A stretch of DNA of 64,000 bases from Balaenoptera acutorostrata (lineage: Eukaryota > Chordata > Mammalia > Artiodactyla > Balaenopteridae), in assembly GCF_949987535.1 (NCBI RefSeq), contig NC_080071.1:25690236-25754235 (forward strand), given 5' to 3'. Under the pieces are notes generated by a model, which saw only the letters and a program-made list of their open reading frames with translations, searched no databases and was not told the DNA's origin. The position numbers were made by a program, and so were the translations under genes. Position 1 is the stretch's first letter, and every line of letters begins with the position of its first letter. Shown piece by piece: positions 1 through 10,907 of this stretch.

Positions 1-399
1 CTAATGTCAAGTTGTACTCTGGGACTTTTGCAAAATAGATCACACTTATGCATATTTTCCAGCTCTCATAGCGATACAGAACATTTGTGCAGGCTTTTGT
101 CCAGTCTACACACAGTTGAAAAGATATTTTTTGCTGCTTTAAGTACTATTAACTATCTCTCCATTGCCAAATCTAGGGCCAATTTTCAGCTCCATCTTCT
201 TCCAGTTTTCTAAGACATATGTCAATGATGGCTCTCGTTTACTGATATAATTCGTTTCACCCCATTATTGGTTCCTGATCTTCTTCAGTTCTCATGACTG
301 CTTCTTTTGCTTTCAGTATGAATATTAATTGATGCTTTGAATTACTTCCTCTTGCTATGCTTTGATCACAGATCTATGCTTAACCTGTGTTCCCCCATC
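1..399. other. Unannotated AT-rich sequence
   Basis: No recognisable exon, RNA gene or repeat is visible. The reading frame open at the left edge encodes a low-complexity peptide resembling no family I know. It may be the upstream part of the L2 relic that follows. Confidence 0.4.
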
Positions 400-640
400 T
401 CCTTATTAATTCCTTGCAGAACTTCATGTCCATGAAGGTGATGCCCACATCTACACCCTAGCCCTGTCTTCTTACTTAGGCTCTAAATGCCTATTTCTTT
501 TTAGCTCCATGATACCTTCAATACACGTTACACCAACACCTCAAATTCATCTGCTCCAGCTAAATTCAGCTTTCCCTACTCCCCAGCCCAATACTGGTTC
601 TTTCTCTCTGACCTAATCTATTAAAATCTATCACTGGTAC
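400..640 (+). mobile_element. LINE L2 fragment (ORF2 region)
   Basis: The text resembles the part of the L2 (CR1-clade) ORF just downstream of the reverse transcriptase core. This part of the L2 consensus runs through short C/T-rich blocks about choosing, listing and comparing small peptides rich in Ser, Pro and Leu. A related copy lies near 43.0-43.4 kb and a later portion of the same element type near 19 kb. It is highly diverged and frameshifted, as expected for a repeat that stopped moving before the eutherian radiation. The family call is from memory of the consensus and is moderately secure. Confidence 0.5.
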
Positions 641-1140
641 CATAGGTTTTCTATGCCCTTTGTTCCTAGAAAAGCAGTTTTTAGATGTTTCTCCTCCAAA
701 GCTGTTACATATCTTCTTCAAATCTACTAGAATAAACTAATAAATATGCTAGACCAACAGTTCCAGTGGAAGCAATGGTTGGAGGCTCCTTATCGGCTAA
801 CATTTTCCCTCCCTCACTCTCCTGCATATCCTTGGTATTGGAGGAAAGTTTGGAACCTTCTGCCTTAAAATTCATAGTTGACTGTTGTTTTCCTTTATTT
901 TCATTTTCTACTTTGTCACTAAGCTTCATTTTTTCTCATTATAACCTCTGGAGGTTTTCTTTTTAAATCACATTGTCCATCCTTACCCTGTTAGCTTTCA
1001 CTGGTAGCTCTTTTCTCTAGATTCCTGTTGCACTTCATTTATGCTATGGGGCTTATAACCTACTTGTTTTCAAATTAGATTCTGAATAAATTGGTTTTGT
1101 CTCCAAGACAGTAAGTATTTTAAGGGATTATCTTTCCAGG
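641..1140. other. No recognisable feature
   Basis: AT-rich unique-looking sequence. Overlapping short frames on both strands have no family resemblance and no splice or polyadenylation context that I can support. Confidence 0.4.
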
Positions 1141-1192
1141 CATCCATCATCCATCCGTCTGTCCATCCATCCATCCATCCATCCATCCCTTT
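1141..1192. repeat. (CCAT)n microsatellite
   Basis: A run of imperfect then perfect CCAT tetranucleotides is directly visible, ending in about six uninterrupted units before CCCTTT. Such tracts are typically polymorphic in length. Confidence 0.95.
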
Positions 1193-1194
1193 AT

Positions 1195-1250
1195 CTAGAG
1201 TATTTATTGAGTCTACCATATGTCAGGCACAGTGTTAAGCATTACACAGA
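1195..1250 (-). mobile_element. L2/MIR 3'-end fragment
   Basis: The motif TATTTATTGAG followed by a variant of 'tatgtcaggcacagtgttaag' spacing is the reverse complement of the shared 3' tail of L2/MIR elements. Only about 55 bp remain, so the choice between MIR and L2 is open. Confidence 0.5.
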
Positions 1251-1254
1251 ACTA

Positions 1255-1501
1255 CAGTTGATTCTAGAACAATGCAGGGGGTTAGGAGCAATGACCCTCT
1301 ATGCAGTCAAAAAGGCACGTATAACTTATAGTCTGCCTTCTGTTTCCATGGTTCCTCCCGTATCTCAGGTTCTGCAACCACGGATTCAACCAGCCTTCAA
1401 CTAACCGCAGATGGTCTAGCACTGTAATATTTACTATCGAAAACTAATCTGCCTATAAGAGAACCTGAACAGTATAAACACATGTTGTTCAACAGTCAAC
1501 T
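1255..1501. mobile_element. Tigger2-like MITE with TIRs and TA duplication
   Basis: The left end starts CAGTTGATTCTAGAACAAT. The right end, reverse-complemented, starts AGTTGACTGTTGAACAAC, giving diverged terminal inverted repeats of the CAGTTGACCCTTGAACAAC type (Tigger, Tc1/mariner superfamily). TA dinucleotides flank it at 1253-1254 and 1502-1503, the target duplication expected for this superfamily. At 247 bp it has no room for a transposase and is non-autonomous. A second member lies at 20821-21181. Confidence 0.75.
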
Positions 1502-1722
1502 TATAACTATAGTTAAGGTAAATAAGGTTTCTGCCTCCATGATGATATTTTGGGTTCCCCAACTGTAACAAACCTTGTATTTGGAACATAGAAAATGTAC
1601 ATTTAACACTTGCTAATGAATTGAATAGAAACTGATTAAATATCTGTCCTTCTGTTTTACTAAAATGAGGGTTTTAATTTTCTTTCTATGCACCTCTCTA
1701 TTGGGGCTAGTTGAACGTGAGG
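1502..1722. other. Unannotated spacer
   Basis: AT-rich sequence between the Tigger-like MITE and MER20, with no recognisable feature. Confidence 0.4.
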
Positions 1723-1957
1723 CAGTGGTTCTCGACAGTGGTTGACTTTGCTCTCGTTCCCTCCCCCCTCCCATGGGACATTTGACAATGTCTGGAGACA
1801 TTTTTGTTACAACTGGAGTGGTGGTAGTGAGTGCTACTGGCATCTAGTGGGTAGAGCCCAAGGGATGCTGCTTAACACCTACGAGCACAGGACAGCCCCG
1901 ACAATAAAGAATTATCCAGCTGAGAGTGTCAGTAGTGCCAAGATTGAAAAACTCTAG
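1723..1957 (+). mobile_element. MER20 (hAT-Charlie DNA transposon)
   Basis: Near full-length MER20. It opens with CAGTGGTTCTCGACAG, carries the GGGACATTTGACAATGTCTG and GGCATCTAGTGGGTAGAG blocks, then ACAGCCCCGACAATAAAGAA, and closes with GATTGAAAAACTCTAG. This is a non-autonomous hAT element. MER20 copies act as regulatory elements in some mammals (established for endometrial enhancers), but nothing here shows activity. No clear 8-bp duplication remains. Confidence 0.85.
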
Positions 1958-2443
1958 TCTAAGATATTGAGTTCACATATATTCACTTTCTTAAACAAAC
2001 AGTCAGCTATTTGTTTCATTTATTAGGTTTTCTCAATTTTTTTTTCCATTATACCACAGTTCCTCATGTGCACTATCTTTTTTTTTTTAAACATCTTTAT
2101 TGGAGTATAATTGCTTTACAATGGTGTGTTAATTTCTGCTTTATAACAAAGTGAATCAGCTATACATATACATATATCCCCATATCTCCTCCCTCTAGCG
2201 TCTCCCTCCCACCCTCCCTATCCCATCCCTCTAGGTGGTCACAAAGCACCGAGCTGATCTCCCTCTGCTATGTGGCTGCTTCCCACTAGCTATGTATTTT
2301 ACATTTGGTAGTGTATATATGTCCATGCCACTCTCTCACTTCGTCCCAGCTTACCCTTCCCCCTCCGTGTCCTCAAGTCCATTCTCTATGTCTGCATCTT
2401 TATTCCTGTCCTGCCCCTAGGTTCTTCAGAACCATTTCTTTTT

Positions 2444-5400
2444 TAAAATTCCATATATATGTGTTAGCATATGGTATTTGTTTTTCTCTTTCTGACTTTA
2501 CTGCACTCTCTATGACAGACTCTAGGTCCATCCACCTCACTACAAATAACTCAATTTCGTTTCTTTTTATGGCTGAGTAATATTCCATTGTGCCACATCT
2601 TCTTTATCCATTCATCTGCCGATGGACACTTAGGTTGCTTCCATGTCCTAGCTATTGTAAATAGAGCTGCAATGAACATTGTGGTACATGACTCTTTTTG
2701 AATTATGGTTTTCTTAGGGCATATGCCCAGTAGTGGGATTGCTGAGTCATATGGTAGTTCTATTTTTAGTTTTTTAAGGAACTGCCATACTCTTCTCCAT
2801 AGTGGCTGTATCAATTTACATTCCCACCAACAGTGCAAGAGGGTTCCCTTTTCTCCACACCTTCTCCAGCATTTATTGTTTGTAGATTTTTTGATGATGG
2901 CCATTCTGACTGGTGTGAGGTGATACCTCATTGTAGTTTTGATTTGCATTTCTCTAATGATTATTGATGTTGAGCATTCTTTCATGTGTTTGTTGGCAAT
3001 CTGTATATCTTCTTTGGAGAAACATCTATTTAGGTCTTCTGCCCATTTTTGGATTGGGTTGTTTTGTTGATATGGAGCTGCATGAGCTGCTTGTAAATTT
3101 TGGAGATTAATCCTTTGTCAGTTGATTCATTTGTAAATATTTTCTCCCACTCTGAGGGTTGTCTTTTTGTCTTGTTTATGGTTTCCTTTGCTGTGCAAAA
3201 GCTTTTAAGTTTTATTAGGTCCCATTTGTTTATTTTTGTTTTTATTTCCCTTTCTCTAGGAGGTGGGTCAAAAAGGATCTTGCTGTGATGTATGTCATAG
3301 AGTGTTCTGCCTATGTTTTCCTCTAAGAGTTTTATAGTGTCTGGCCTTACATTTAGGCCTTTAATCCATTTTGAGTTTATTTTTGTGTATGGTGTTAGGG
3401 AGTGTTCTAATTTCATTCTTTTACATGTAGCTGTCCAGTTTTCCCAGCACCGCTTACTGAAGAGGCTGTCTTTTCTCCATTGTAAGTTCTTGCGCCTTTA
3501 TCAAAGATAAGGTGACCATAGGTGCGTGGGTTTATCTCTGGGCTTTCTATACTGTTCCAGTGATCTTTATATCTGTTTTTGTGCCAATACCATATTGTCT
3601 TGATTACTGTAGCTTTGTAGTATAGTCTGAAGACCAGGAGCCTGATTCCTCCAGCTCTGTTTTTCTTTCTCAAGATTGCTTTGGCTGTTCAGGGTCTTTT
3701 GTGTTTCCATACAAATTGTGAAATTTTTTGTTCTAGTTCTGTGAAAAATGCCGTTGGTAGTTTGATAGGGATTGCATCGAATCTGTAGATTGCTTTCGGT
3801 AGTATAGTCATTTTCACAATGTTGATTCTTCTAATCCAAGAACACGGTATATCTCTCCATCTGTTTGTATCATCTTTAATTTCTTTCATCAGTGTCTAAT
3901 AGTTTTCTGCATACAGGAGTTTTGTCTCCTTAGGTAGGTTTATTCCTAGGTACTTTATTCTTTTTGTTGCACTGGTAAATGGGAGTGTTCCTTAATTTCT
4001 CTTTCAGATTTTTCATCATTAGTGTACAGGAATGCAAGAGATGTCTGTGCATTAATTTTGTATCCTGCTACTTTACCAAATTTATTGCTTAGCTCTAGTA
4101 GTTTTCTGGTAGCATCTTTAGGATTCTCTATGTATAGTATCATGTCATCTGCAAACAGTGACAGCCTTACTTCTTCTTTTCTGCTTTGGATTCCTTTTAT
4201 TTCTTTTTCTTCTCTGATTGCTGTGACTAGGACTTCCAAAACTATGTTGAATAATAGTGGTGAGAGTGGACAACCTTGTCTTGTTCCTGATCTTAGTGGA
4301 AATGGTTTCAGTTTTTCACCATTGAGAATGATGTTGGCTGTGGGTTTTTCATATATGGACTTTATTATGTTGAAGTAAGTTCCCTCTATGCCTACTTTCT
4401 GGAGGGTTTTTTATCATAAATGGGTGTTGAATTTTGTCAAAATATTTTTCTGCATCTATTGAGATAATCATATGGTTTTTCTCCTTTAATTTGTTAATGT
4501 GGTGTATCACATTGATTGGTTTACATATACTGAAGAATCCTTGCATTCCTGGGATAAACCCCACTTGATCATGCTGCATGATCATTTTAATGTGCTGTTG
4601 GATTCTGTTTGCTAGTATTTTGTTGAAGATTTTTGCATCTATGTTCATCAGTGATAATGGCCTGTAGTTTTCTTTCTTTGTGACATCTTTGTCTGGTTTT
4701 GGTATCAGGGTGATGGTGGCCTCGTAGAATGAGTTTGGGAGTGTTCCTCCCTCTGCTATATTTTGGAAGAGTTTGAGAAGGTTAGGTGTTAGCTCTTCTC
4801 TCAATGTTTGATAGAATTTGCCTGTGAAGCCATCTGGTCCTAGGCTTTTGTTTGTTGGAAGATTTTTAATCACAGTCTCAATTTCAGTGCTTGTGGTTGG
4901 TCTGTTTATATTTTCTATTTCTTCCTGGTTCAGCCTCGGAAGGCTGTACTTTCTAAGAATTTGTCCATTTCTTCCAGGTTGTCCATTTTATTGGCATATA
5001 GCTGCTTGTAGTAATCTCTCATGATCCTTTGTATTTCTGCAGTGTCAGTTGTTACTTCTCTTGTTTCATTTCTAATTCTATTGATTTGAGTCTTCTCCCT
5101 TTTTTTCTTGAAGAGTCTGGCTAATGGTTTATCAATTTTGTTTATCTTCTCAAAGAACCAGTTTTTAGTTTTATTGATCTTTGCTATTGTTTCCTTCAAT
5201 TCTTTTTCATTTATTTCTGATCTGATCTTTATGATTTCTTTCCTTCTGCTAACTTTGGGGTTTTTTGGTATTCTTACTCTAATTGCTTTAGGTGTAAGGT
5301 TAGGTTGTTTATTTGAGATGATTCTTGTTTCTTGATGTAGGATTTTATTGCTATAAACTTCCCTCTTAGAACTGCTTTTGCTGCATCCCATAACTTTTGG

Positions 5401-6241
5401 GTTGTCGTGATTTCATTGTCATTTGTTTCTAGGTATTATTTGATTTCCTCTTTGATTTCTTCAGTGATCTCTTGCTTATTAAGTAGTGTATTGTTTAGCC
5501 TCCATGTGTTTGTATTTTTTATAGATTTTTTCCTGTAATTGATATCTAGTCTCACAGTGTTGTGGTCGGAAAAGACACTTGATATGATTTCAATTTTCTT
5601 AAATTTACCAAGGCTTGATTTGTGACCCAAGATATGATCTATTCTGGAGAATGCTCCATGAACACTTCAGAAGAAAGTGTATTCTGTTGTTTTTGGATGG
5701 ACTGTCCTATAAATATCAATTAAGTCCATCTTGTTTAATGTGTCATTTAAAGCTTGTGTTTCCTTCTTTATTTTCATTTTGGATGATCTGTCCATTGGTG
5801 AAAGTGGGGTGTTAAAGTCCCGTACTATGATTGTGTTACTGTCAATTTCCCCTTTTATGGCTGCTAGTATTTGCCTTATGTATTGAGGTGGTCCTATGTT
5901 GGGTGCAAAAATATTTACATTGTTATATCTTCTTCCTGGATTGATCTCTTGATCATTATGTAGTGTCCTTCTGTCTCTTGTAATAGTCTTTAAAGTCTAT
6001 TTTTTCTGATATGAGAATTGTTACTCCAGCTTTCTTTTGATTTCCATTTGCATGGAATATCTTTTTCCATCCCCTCACTTTCATTCTGTATGTGTCCCTA
6101 GATCTGAAGTGGGTCTCTTGTGGACAGCATATACACAGGTCTTGTTTACTGTATCCATTCAGCCAGTCTATGTCTTTTGGTTGGAGCACTTAATCCATTT
6201 ACATTTAAGGTAATTATCGATATGTATGTTCCTATTACCAT
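2444..6241 (-). pseudogene. L1 ORF2 relic (endonuclease / reverse transcriptase)
   Basis: In an active L1 this protein nicks target DNA and reverse-transcribes the L1 RNA. A probable start ATG is at 6241. The endonuclease part shows the PQETHF block near 6120 and the SDHN catalytic motif at about 5559-5570. The reverse transcriptase FADD motif lies at 4144-4155. The C-terminal Cys domain, C-X3-C-X7-H-X4-C, is intact at 2818-2871. The reading frame changes repeatedly: open pieces end near 5956, 5436, 4930, 4349, 3955, 3689, 3413, 3030 and 2551. An extra base after the Trp-Ile-Gln block near 6150 breaks the frame early. The usual stop after His-Ile-Tyr-Gly-Ile is changed to TTA at 2444-2446. 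It is a dead copy. Confidence 0.93.
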
Positions 6242-6299
6242 TTTCTTAATTGTTTTGGGTTTGCTATTGTAGGTCTTTTCCTTTGCTTGTGTTTCTTGC

Positions 6300-7288
6300 C
6301 TAGAGAAATTCCTTTAGCATTTGTTGTAAAGCTGGTTTGGTGGTGCTGAATTCTTTTCGCTTTTGCTTGTCTGTAAATGTTTTAATTTCTCTGTTGAATC
6401 TGAATGAGATCCTTGCTGGGTAGAGTAATCTTGGTTGTAGATTTTTCCCTTTCATCACTTTAAATATGTCCTGCCACTCCCTTCTGGCTTGCAGAGTTCC
6501 TGCTGAAAGATCAGCTGTTAACCTTATGGGGATTCCCTTGTATGTTATTTGTTGTTTTAGCCTCCATGTGTTTGTATTTTTTACAGATTATAATATTCTA
6601 ATATTTAATATTAAATATTAATATTAAATATTAATATTTTTATTTTAAAAAATAAAATATTATTGTTGCTTTTAATTTTTTTTGTATTTAATTTTTGATA
6701 GTTTGTTTAATATATGTCTTGGCATGTTTCTCCTTAGATTTATTCTGTATGGGACTCTCTGTGCTTCGTGGACTTGATTAAGTATTTCTTTTCCCATATT
6801 AGGGAAGTTTTCCACTACAATCGCTTCCAATATTTTCTCAGTCCCTTTCTTTTTCTCTTCCTCCTCTGGGACCCCTATAATTCAAATGTTGGTGCATTTA
6901 ATGTTGTCCCAGACGTCTCTGAGACTGTACTCAATTCTTTTCATTCTTTTTTCTTTATTCTGCTCTGCAGTAGTTATTTCCACTACTTTATCTTCCAGGT
7001 CACTTATCCATTCGTTCTTCTGCCTCAGTTACTCTGCTATTGATTCCTTCTAGAGAATTTTTCATTTATTGTGTTGTTCATCATTGTTTGTTTGCCTTTT
7101 AGTTCTTCTAGGTCCTTGTTAAACGTTTCTTGTATTTTCTCCATTCTATTTCCAAGATTTTGGATCATCTTTACTCTCATTACTCTGAAATCATTTTCAG
7201 GTAGACTGCCTATTTCCTCTTCGTTTGTTTGGTCTGGTGGGTTTTTACCTTGTTCCTTCATCTGCTGTGTGTTTTGCTGTCTTCTCAT
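6300..7288 (-). pseudogene. L1 ORF1 relic (RNA-binding protein)
   Basis: ORF1 protein is the trimeric RNA-binding partner of ORF2. The start ATG at 7286-7288 opens a frame beginning Met-Arg-Arg-Gln-Gln, followed by the acidic Glu-rich stretch and coiled-coil-like Met-Glu-Lys-Ile-Gln segment. This frame stops at 7037. The C-terminal domain is recognisable further on: the HEAQRVPYR-like block near 6750, the IRLTADLSAETLQARREW block near 6490-6540, and the final stop TAG at 6300-6302. The coding path is interrupted by a frameshift near 7040 and by the inserted AT-rich/ORF2-derived segment at about 6556-6665. Confidence 0.9.
6588..6665. repeat. AT-rich palindromic tract inside L1
   Basis: Interleaved TTAATATTAAATATT units, followed by a short hairpin-like TATTTTATTTTAAAA/TTTTAAAATAAAATA arrangement. 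It is not part of normal L1 ORF1 and abuts the misplaced ORF2-derived 33-mer at 6556-6588. Confidence 0.85.
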
Positions 7289-7915
7289 TTTGCTTAACTT
7301 ACTGTGTTCGGGGTCTCCTTTTTGCAGGCTGCAGGTTCGTAGTTCCCATTGTTTTTGGTGTCTGCCCCCTGTTGCTAAGGTTGGTTCAGTGGGTTGTGCA
7401 GGCTTCCTGGTGGAGGGGACTGGTGCCTGTGTTCTGGAGGATGAGGCTGGATCTTGTCTTTCTGGTGGGCAGGACCGCATCCAGTGATGTGATTTGGGGT
7501 GCCTGTGACCTTATTATGATTTTACGCAGCCTCTCTGCTAATGGGTGGGGTTGTGTTCCTGTCTTGCTAGTTGTTTGGCATGGGGTGCCCAGCACTGTAG
7601 CTTGCTGGTCATTGGAGGGGAGCTGGGTCTTAGCGTTGAGATGTAGATCTCTGGGAGAGCTTTTGCTGTTTGATATCACCTGGAGCTGGGAGGTCTCTGG
7701 TGGACCAATGTCCTGAACTCAGCTCTCCCACCTCAGAGGCACAGGCCTAACACCTGGCCGGAGCACCAAGACCCTTTTGAGAAGTCTGAGGTCTTCTGCC
7801 AGCGTTCAGTAGGTGTTCTGTAGGAGTTGTTCCATATGTAGGTGTATTTCTCATGTATTTGTGGGGAGGAAGGTGATCGCCACGTCTTACTCCTCCGCCA
7901 TCTTGAAGGTCTCTC
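7289..7915 (-). promoter_or_regulatory. L1 5' UTR (internal promoter region), relic
   Basis: This GC-richer stretch lies upstream of the ORF1 ATG and ends at the AAGATGGCGG-like block near 7890-7910, typical of L1 5' ends, where a YY1-type AAGATGGC motif positions Pol II initiation. The motif itself is readable on the minus strand. Any present-day promoter activity is untested; CpGs are largely decayed. Confidence 0.7.
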
Positions 7916-7918
7916 TCT

Positions 7919-8045
7919 CTCAGTATTTTTAACCAGAAATTGTGGAATAGTTTAATACCACACTTTAACTTCTTTGCTCTTACATCTAAGCACTGCTCAA
8001 ATTACTATTGATTAAACATAGGAAAATGACACACTAGATGCTTTT
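7919..8045. other. Unannotated spacer
   Basis: Unique-looking AT-rich sequence right of the L1 5' end; no match to the left flank of the L1 was found. Confidence 0.4.
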
Positions 8046-8590
8046 GGATATAGGGTGCATTGGTTGAAAGTAACATAAAACCCTGACAAAACTGGCCTAA
8101 GTAATAAGAAGGTGTATTTTTCCTTACTTTAAGCAGCCCAAAGGGTAAAGTGGTTCTACTATTGGACAACTTAGTAGCATAACGTTGAAATCAAAGGCTT
8201 AGGATGTTCCTCATTGTACTCTTCCATATTCATCTTGTTGGCTTTGTCTTCAGATGGCTCTCCTCTTGACTGAAACATATCTGCTAAGGTTCCAAGCATC
8301 CCATGTAGATACAAAAAAATGTTTAGTGGAAGAAGTGGGACTGTTTCCTCTTGTACATATCTATTTAACAGCAAAAAAATTTTTCCAGAATATGTCCTCT
8401 CTTGTCACACTGTGTGGAAATGAGTCACATGCTCATCTGTAACTAATCCTAGGCAAAGGGAATGAAAAACCTGATTGGCTCAGACTAATCAGGATTTATC
8501 CATGAGTCATATGGGAGTCGGGTATACCCCTGAACAAAGTTGGGACTCTGCCAGCAAAGAAGCAAGGATAAGGCAGCTGGGAAGGAGGTT
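8046..8590. mobile_element. Degraded interspersed repeat, family not assigned (copy 1)
   Basis: The start (a 'ttgaaagtaacataaaac' type block then an AAGGTGTATTTTTC block) and the end (GATTGGCTCAGACTAATCAG) match a repeat layout I know from mammalian genomes but cannot name with confidence. The region 17836-18230 begins with the same layout. Frames inside it look non-coding. Confidence 0.45.
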
Positions 8591-8821
8591 ACAAATGGCT
8601 ACCCATTTTAACTACGAGATATATAGTTGGGGCCCTGACAATTCATTGCCATTATAAGTCCTATTGTCCTTTTCAGAAGAACAAAGATATTAACCTTGGC
8701 GGTTTGGCTCCATTCCAACTGGATAATTGCCTTCTGTTTCTAAAGTTTAAAATAGAGAAACTATTTCTTTTTTCTTCTTAAAGTATGTGAGAACACATTT
8801 CTACTTTAGAAGTGCTATCAG
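8591..8821. other. Unannotated spacer
   Basis: No recognisable element or exon. Confidence 0.35.
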
Positions 8822-8825
8822 AACT

Positions 8826-8956
8826 GGGACAAGGGGCAAGGTGAGTGAATCACCTAGGGTGCAAAATTTAAGGAGGTACTCACTGATATTTTAGGAGTGC
8901 CTCTTTAAATTTTGTGTCCTAGATACCTCACTTACCTCGTCCTAGTACAGGCCCTG
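8826..8956. mobile_element. Palindromic MITE-like element
   Basis: Two arms are inverted copies of one another. The left arm runs through CACCTAGGGTGCAAAATTTA and AGGAGGTACTCAC. The right arm, read on the other strand, runs through GTATCTAGGACACAAAATTT and AAGAGGCACTCC. Arms are about 60 bp with a very short loop near 8885-8892, so the single strand can fold into one long hairpin. This structure is typical of fold-back DNA transposons. No target duplication is obvious. Confidence 0.7.
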
Positions 8957-8960
8957 TGAC

Positions 8961-9384
8961 TATATTATAATGTGGGCCTTCACATGCAATAGACAGAGGT
9001 TTTAAATATTAGAAGGCTCCAGACAATTGTCATTCAGCCTGCAATACTACAATTTTTTTTCCTCTAAGACATTTTGAAAATAATTCACTGTTCATGGAAA
9101 GACAATCCTGGCCATTGGGTATAAAACAAAATATGGCAATAGTTTTTTGAGTCAGTGAAACTTGGTTATAAAATGATTTTTAAAATATTTTTCTCTTGAA
9201 GTCTTGACATGATCAGCACTGGGCGTGACCCAAAGACGAAATGAAGAACATGAACGGATGACTGTTTCCTTAGCAACAAGAACCATGTTTCCTTTGAAAC
9301 AAGAAACCAAAAGAAACTGTTCCCCTATATTTTTCTTTCCTCCAGTTTAGTGATTTCAACAGTGGTGGCATAAAATTTTAATAT
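8961..9384. other. No recognisable feature
   Basis: AT-rich sequence with no supported gene or repeat. Confidence 0.4.
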
Positions 9385-9430
9385 TTATTCAACCAATATT
9401 TATTGAAGACCTACCATGTACAATATAATT
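9385..9430 (-). mobile_element. L2 3'-end fragment
   Basis: The block ATTCAACCAATATTTATTGA followed by 'gacctaccatgta' is the reverse complement of the L2 3' terminus. Confidence 0.65.
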
Positions 9431-9536
9431 ACATTAAAAAAATTTTAGTAGTGCTATTTTCTTTTACTTATTATCCATTCAGCTACATTATCAGATGTAT
9501 AGGCAACTCTGTAATACAAGTAGTCTACTAAAATCT

Positions 9537-9696
9537 CAGCTCTGGCTGCATATAATGATTTTCTAAACAGCTTTTAGAAAACAGAAATGTTTGGGCTCCA
9601 AAAGTACATGATTCAGTTGTACTCATCCAGCATCAGCATTTTTTAAAAGTGTCCCCCAGGTGATTCAAATGTGCAGCTAGGATTGAGAACCACAGC
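9537..9696 (-). mobile_element. MER5A (hAT-Charlie)
   Basis: Near full-length 160-bp copy. The right end reads CCCAGGTGATTCAAATGTGC then AGCTAGGATTGAGAACCACA, matching MER5A. The centre, with GATTCAGTTG, suggests minus orientation. Non-autonomous. Confidence 0.75.
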
Positions 9697-9702
9697 CCTG
9701 GG

Positions 9703-10330
9703 AAAATTTATGACACTGATAAATCAGCTAAACAATTTGAATTACATCAGTTGAAGATTAGAGTTTATAGAAAATTTCAGAGGGGGTAGTTCAATTCTTC
9801 CCTGATTTACTGTTTTTCAGGACAAGGTTTCAACAAACTAATAAATCAGGGCTCCCCAATTAGTCAATCTCTAAGACTCTCTTGGGTTTTGGGGAAAGAG
9901 CGGTTGGGAGGACTGTAGCTGCCACCAAACCTACCCAAAATCTGCTTCCCCACAGCCTCCAGGAACTAAGTCTAGGAGAATAACAACCTGAGAAGTTTCT
10001 GCCTTAGTTGTTTCTCAACTGGACATGCAGCCCCAGAGGCCTCTGAGAAGAGGTGGCCGCTATGGCCTGCCTGGAGCCTTCCTGCCAAGGCTGAGGCTCA
10101 CAGATACTGCGGGACTTGTCCACAGTCATACTCCAGGAAGTTTGGAAAAGACTTGGTTTTCTAGTCCTAACCCAGAGTTTGGGCAACATTTTGGATGGAC
10201 AAGACTCTAATTCTCAAACCTGTTTACTTTTTTAATACTTGTCAGGTAATAAAAGACCAAAAAACCCATTATCCCTTTCAGTTCAGATGCCCAAATATAA
10301 GAAAGCTGCTCTTTTATAGGGGACCTCTTT
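9703..10330. other. No recognisable feature
   Basis: Sequence of mixed composition; 10020-10200 is somewhat GC-richer and open in both directions for about 61 codons. There is no domain, splice or conservation evidence to call an exon. Confidence 0.35.
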
Positions 10331-10530
10331 ACAGTTATTCATTCATCTATTTTCCTATTCCACAGAGTTTCATAGAGTATCTAAGTGCCAGGGCTGTGTT
10401 AAGTGATAAGGCTGCAGATACGAAGAGTGCATCGTTTTTACTTATAAGCACCACAAAATCTAGATAAGTATGCAGACAGGTGCATAGTTTGATACATGTG
10501 TGATAGAGATCTGTCTAGGGAGCTATGAGA
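10331..10530 (-). mobile_element. L2 3'-end fragment
   Basis: TTATTCATTCATCTATTTTC followed by a decayed 'aagtgccagggctgtgttaag' spacing and a 'gataaggctgcagatac' block follows the reverse-complement L2 tail order. Confidence 0.6.
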
Positions 10531-10907
10531 ATTCTGAGAAATAACATATCAACTGAAATTGGAGGATGGAATTGGAAAATAACTCAGCTAAAGCTAAAAA
10601 AACAAGTAGTAGGGGAGATATACTAATTTGGCCTACTATTAGTAGGTAAGCTACTAAAAAAAATAGTAAGTGAAAAAAATGTATGTCACATGCCAATGGA
10701 AAGCACTTTGCATTTAATGAGCCCAGCCAATATTTATTAAGAATAAAGTATTGAGAACAGTGTGAGCAAGGGGATGAAGGAGCTGACATGGGGGCTTAGT
10801 CCCTGTTTTCTAACTTGCAATTGCATTTAGTAGGAAAGGAAGAAATTAATAATATGATAATAAAATAATATTGATAAAAATAACTTTTATGTGCTTTAGA
10901 CACTTCC
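10531..10907. other. Unannotated AT-rich spacer
   Basis: Contains an imperfect local repeat of AGTAG/CTACTA around 10600-10660 but no gene or known repeat. Confidence 0.35.

Larger units (their letters stand above)
2078..7915 (-). mobile_element. Near full-length LINE-1 (L1), inactive
   Basis: A T-run at 2078-2088 is the reverse-complemented poly(A) tail. Going leftward to rightward on the plus strand one meets the 3' UTR, ORF2 (about 2444-6241), ORF1 (6300-7288) and a 5' UTR ending in GGAGACCTTCAAGATGGCGG-type sequence near 7915. At 5.8 kb it is close to the full L1 length. ORF2 has at least nine frame changes and ORF1 is interrupted, so it cannot retrotranspose autonomously. I could not find a target-site duplication. 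The copy contains an internal rearrangement near 6556-6665. Sequence style is that of cetartiodactyl L1. Confidence 0.95.

Noticed and set aside
1141..1192. CRISPR-like short repeat array
   Set aside because: It is a simple CCAT microsatellite with no spacers, in a mammalian genome.
7225..7716. 138- to 163-codon plus-strand frames
   Set aside because: They are antisense to L1 ORF1 and its 5' UTR; hydrophobic translation results from the reverse strand of a coding repeat.
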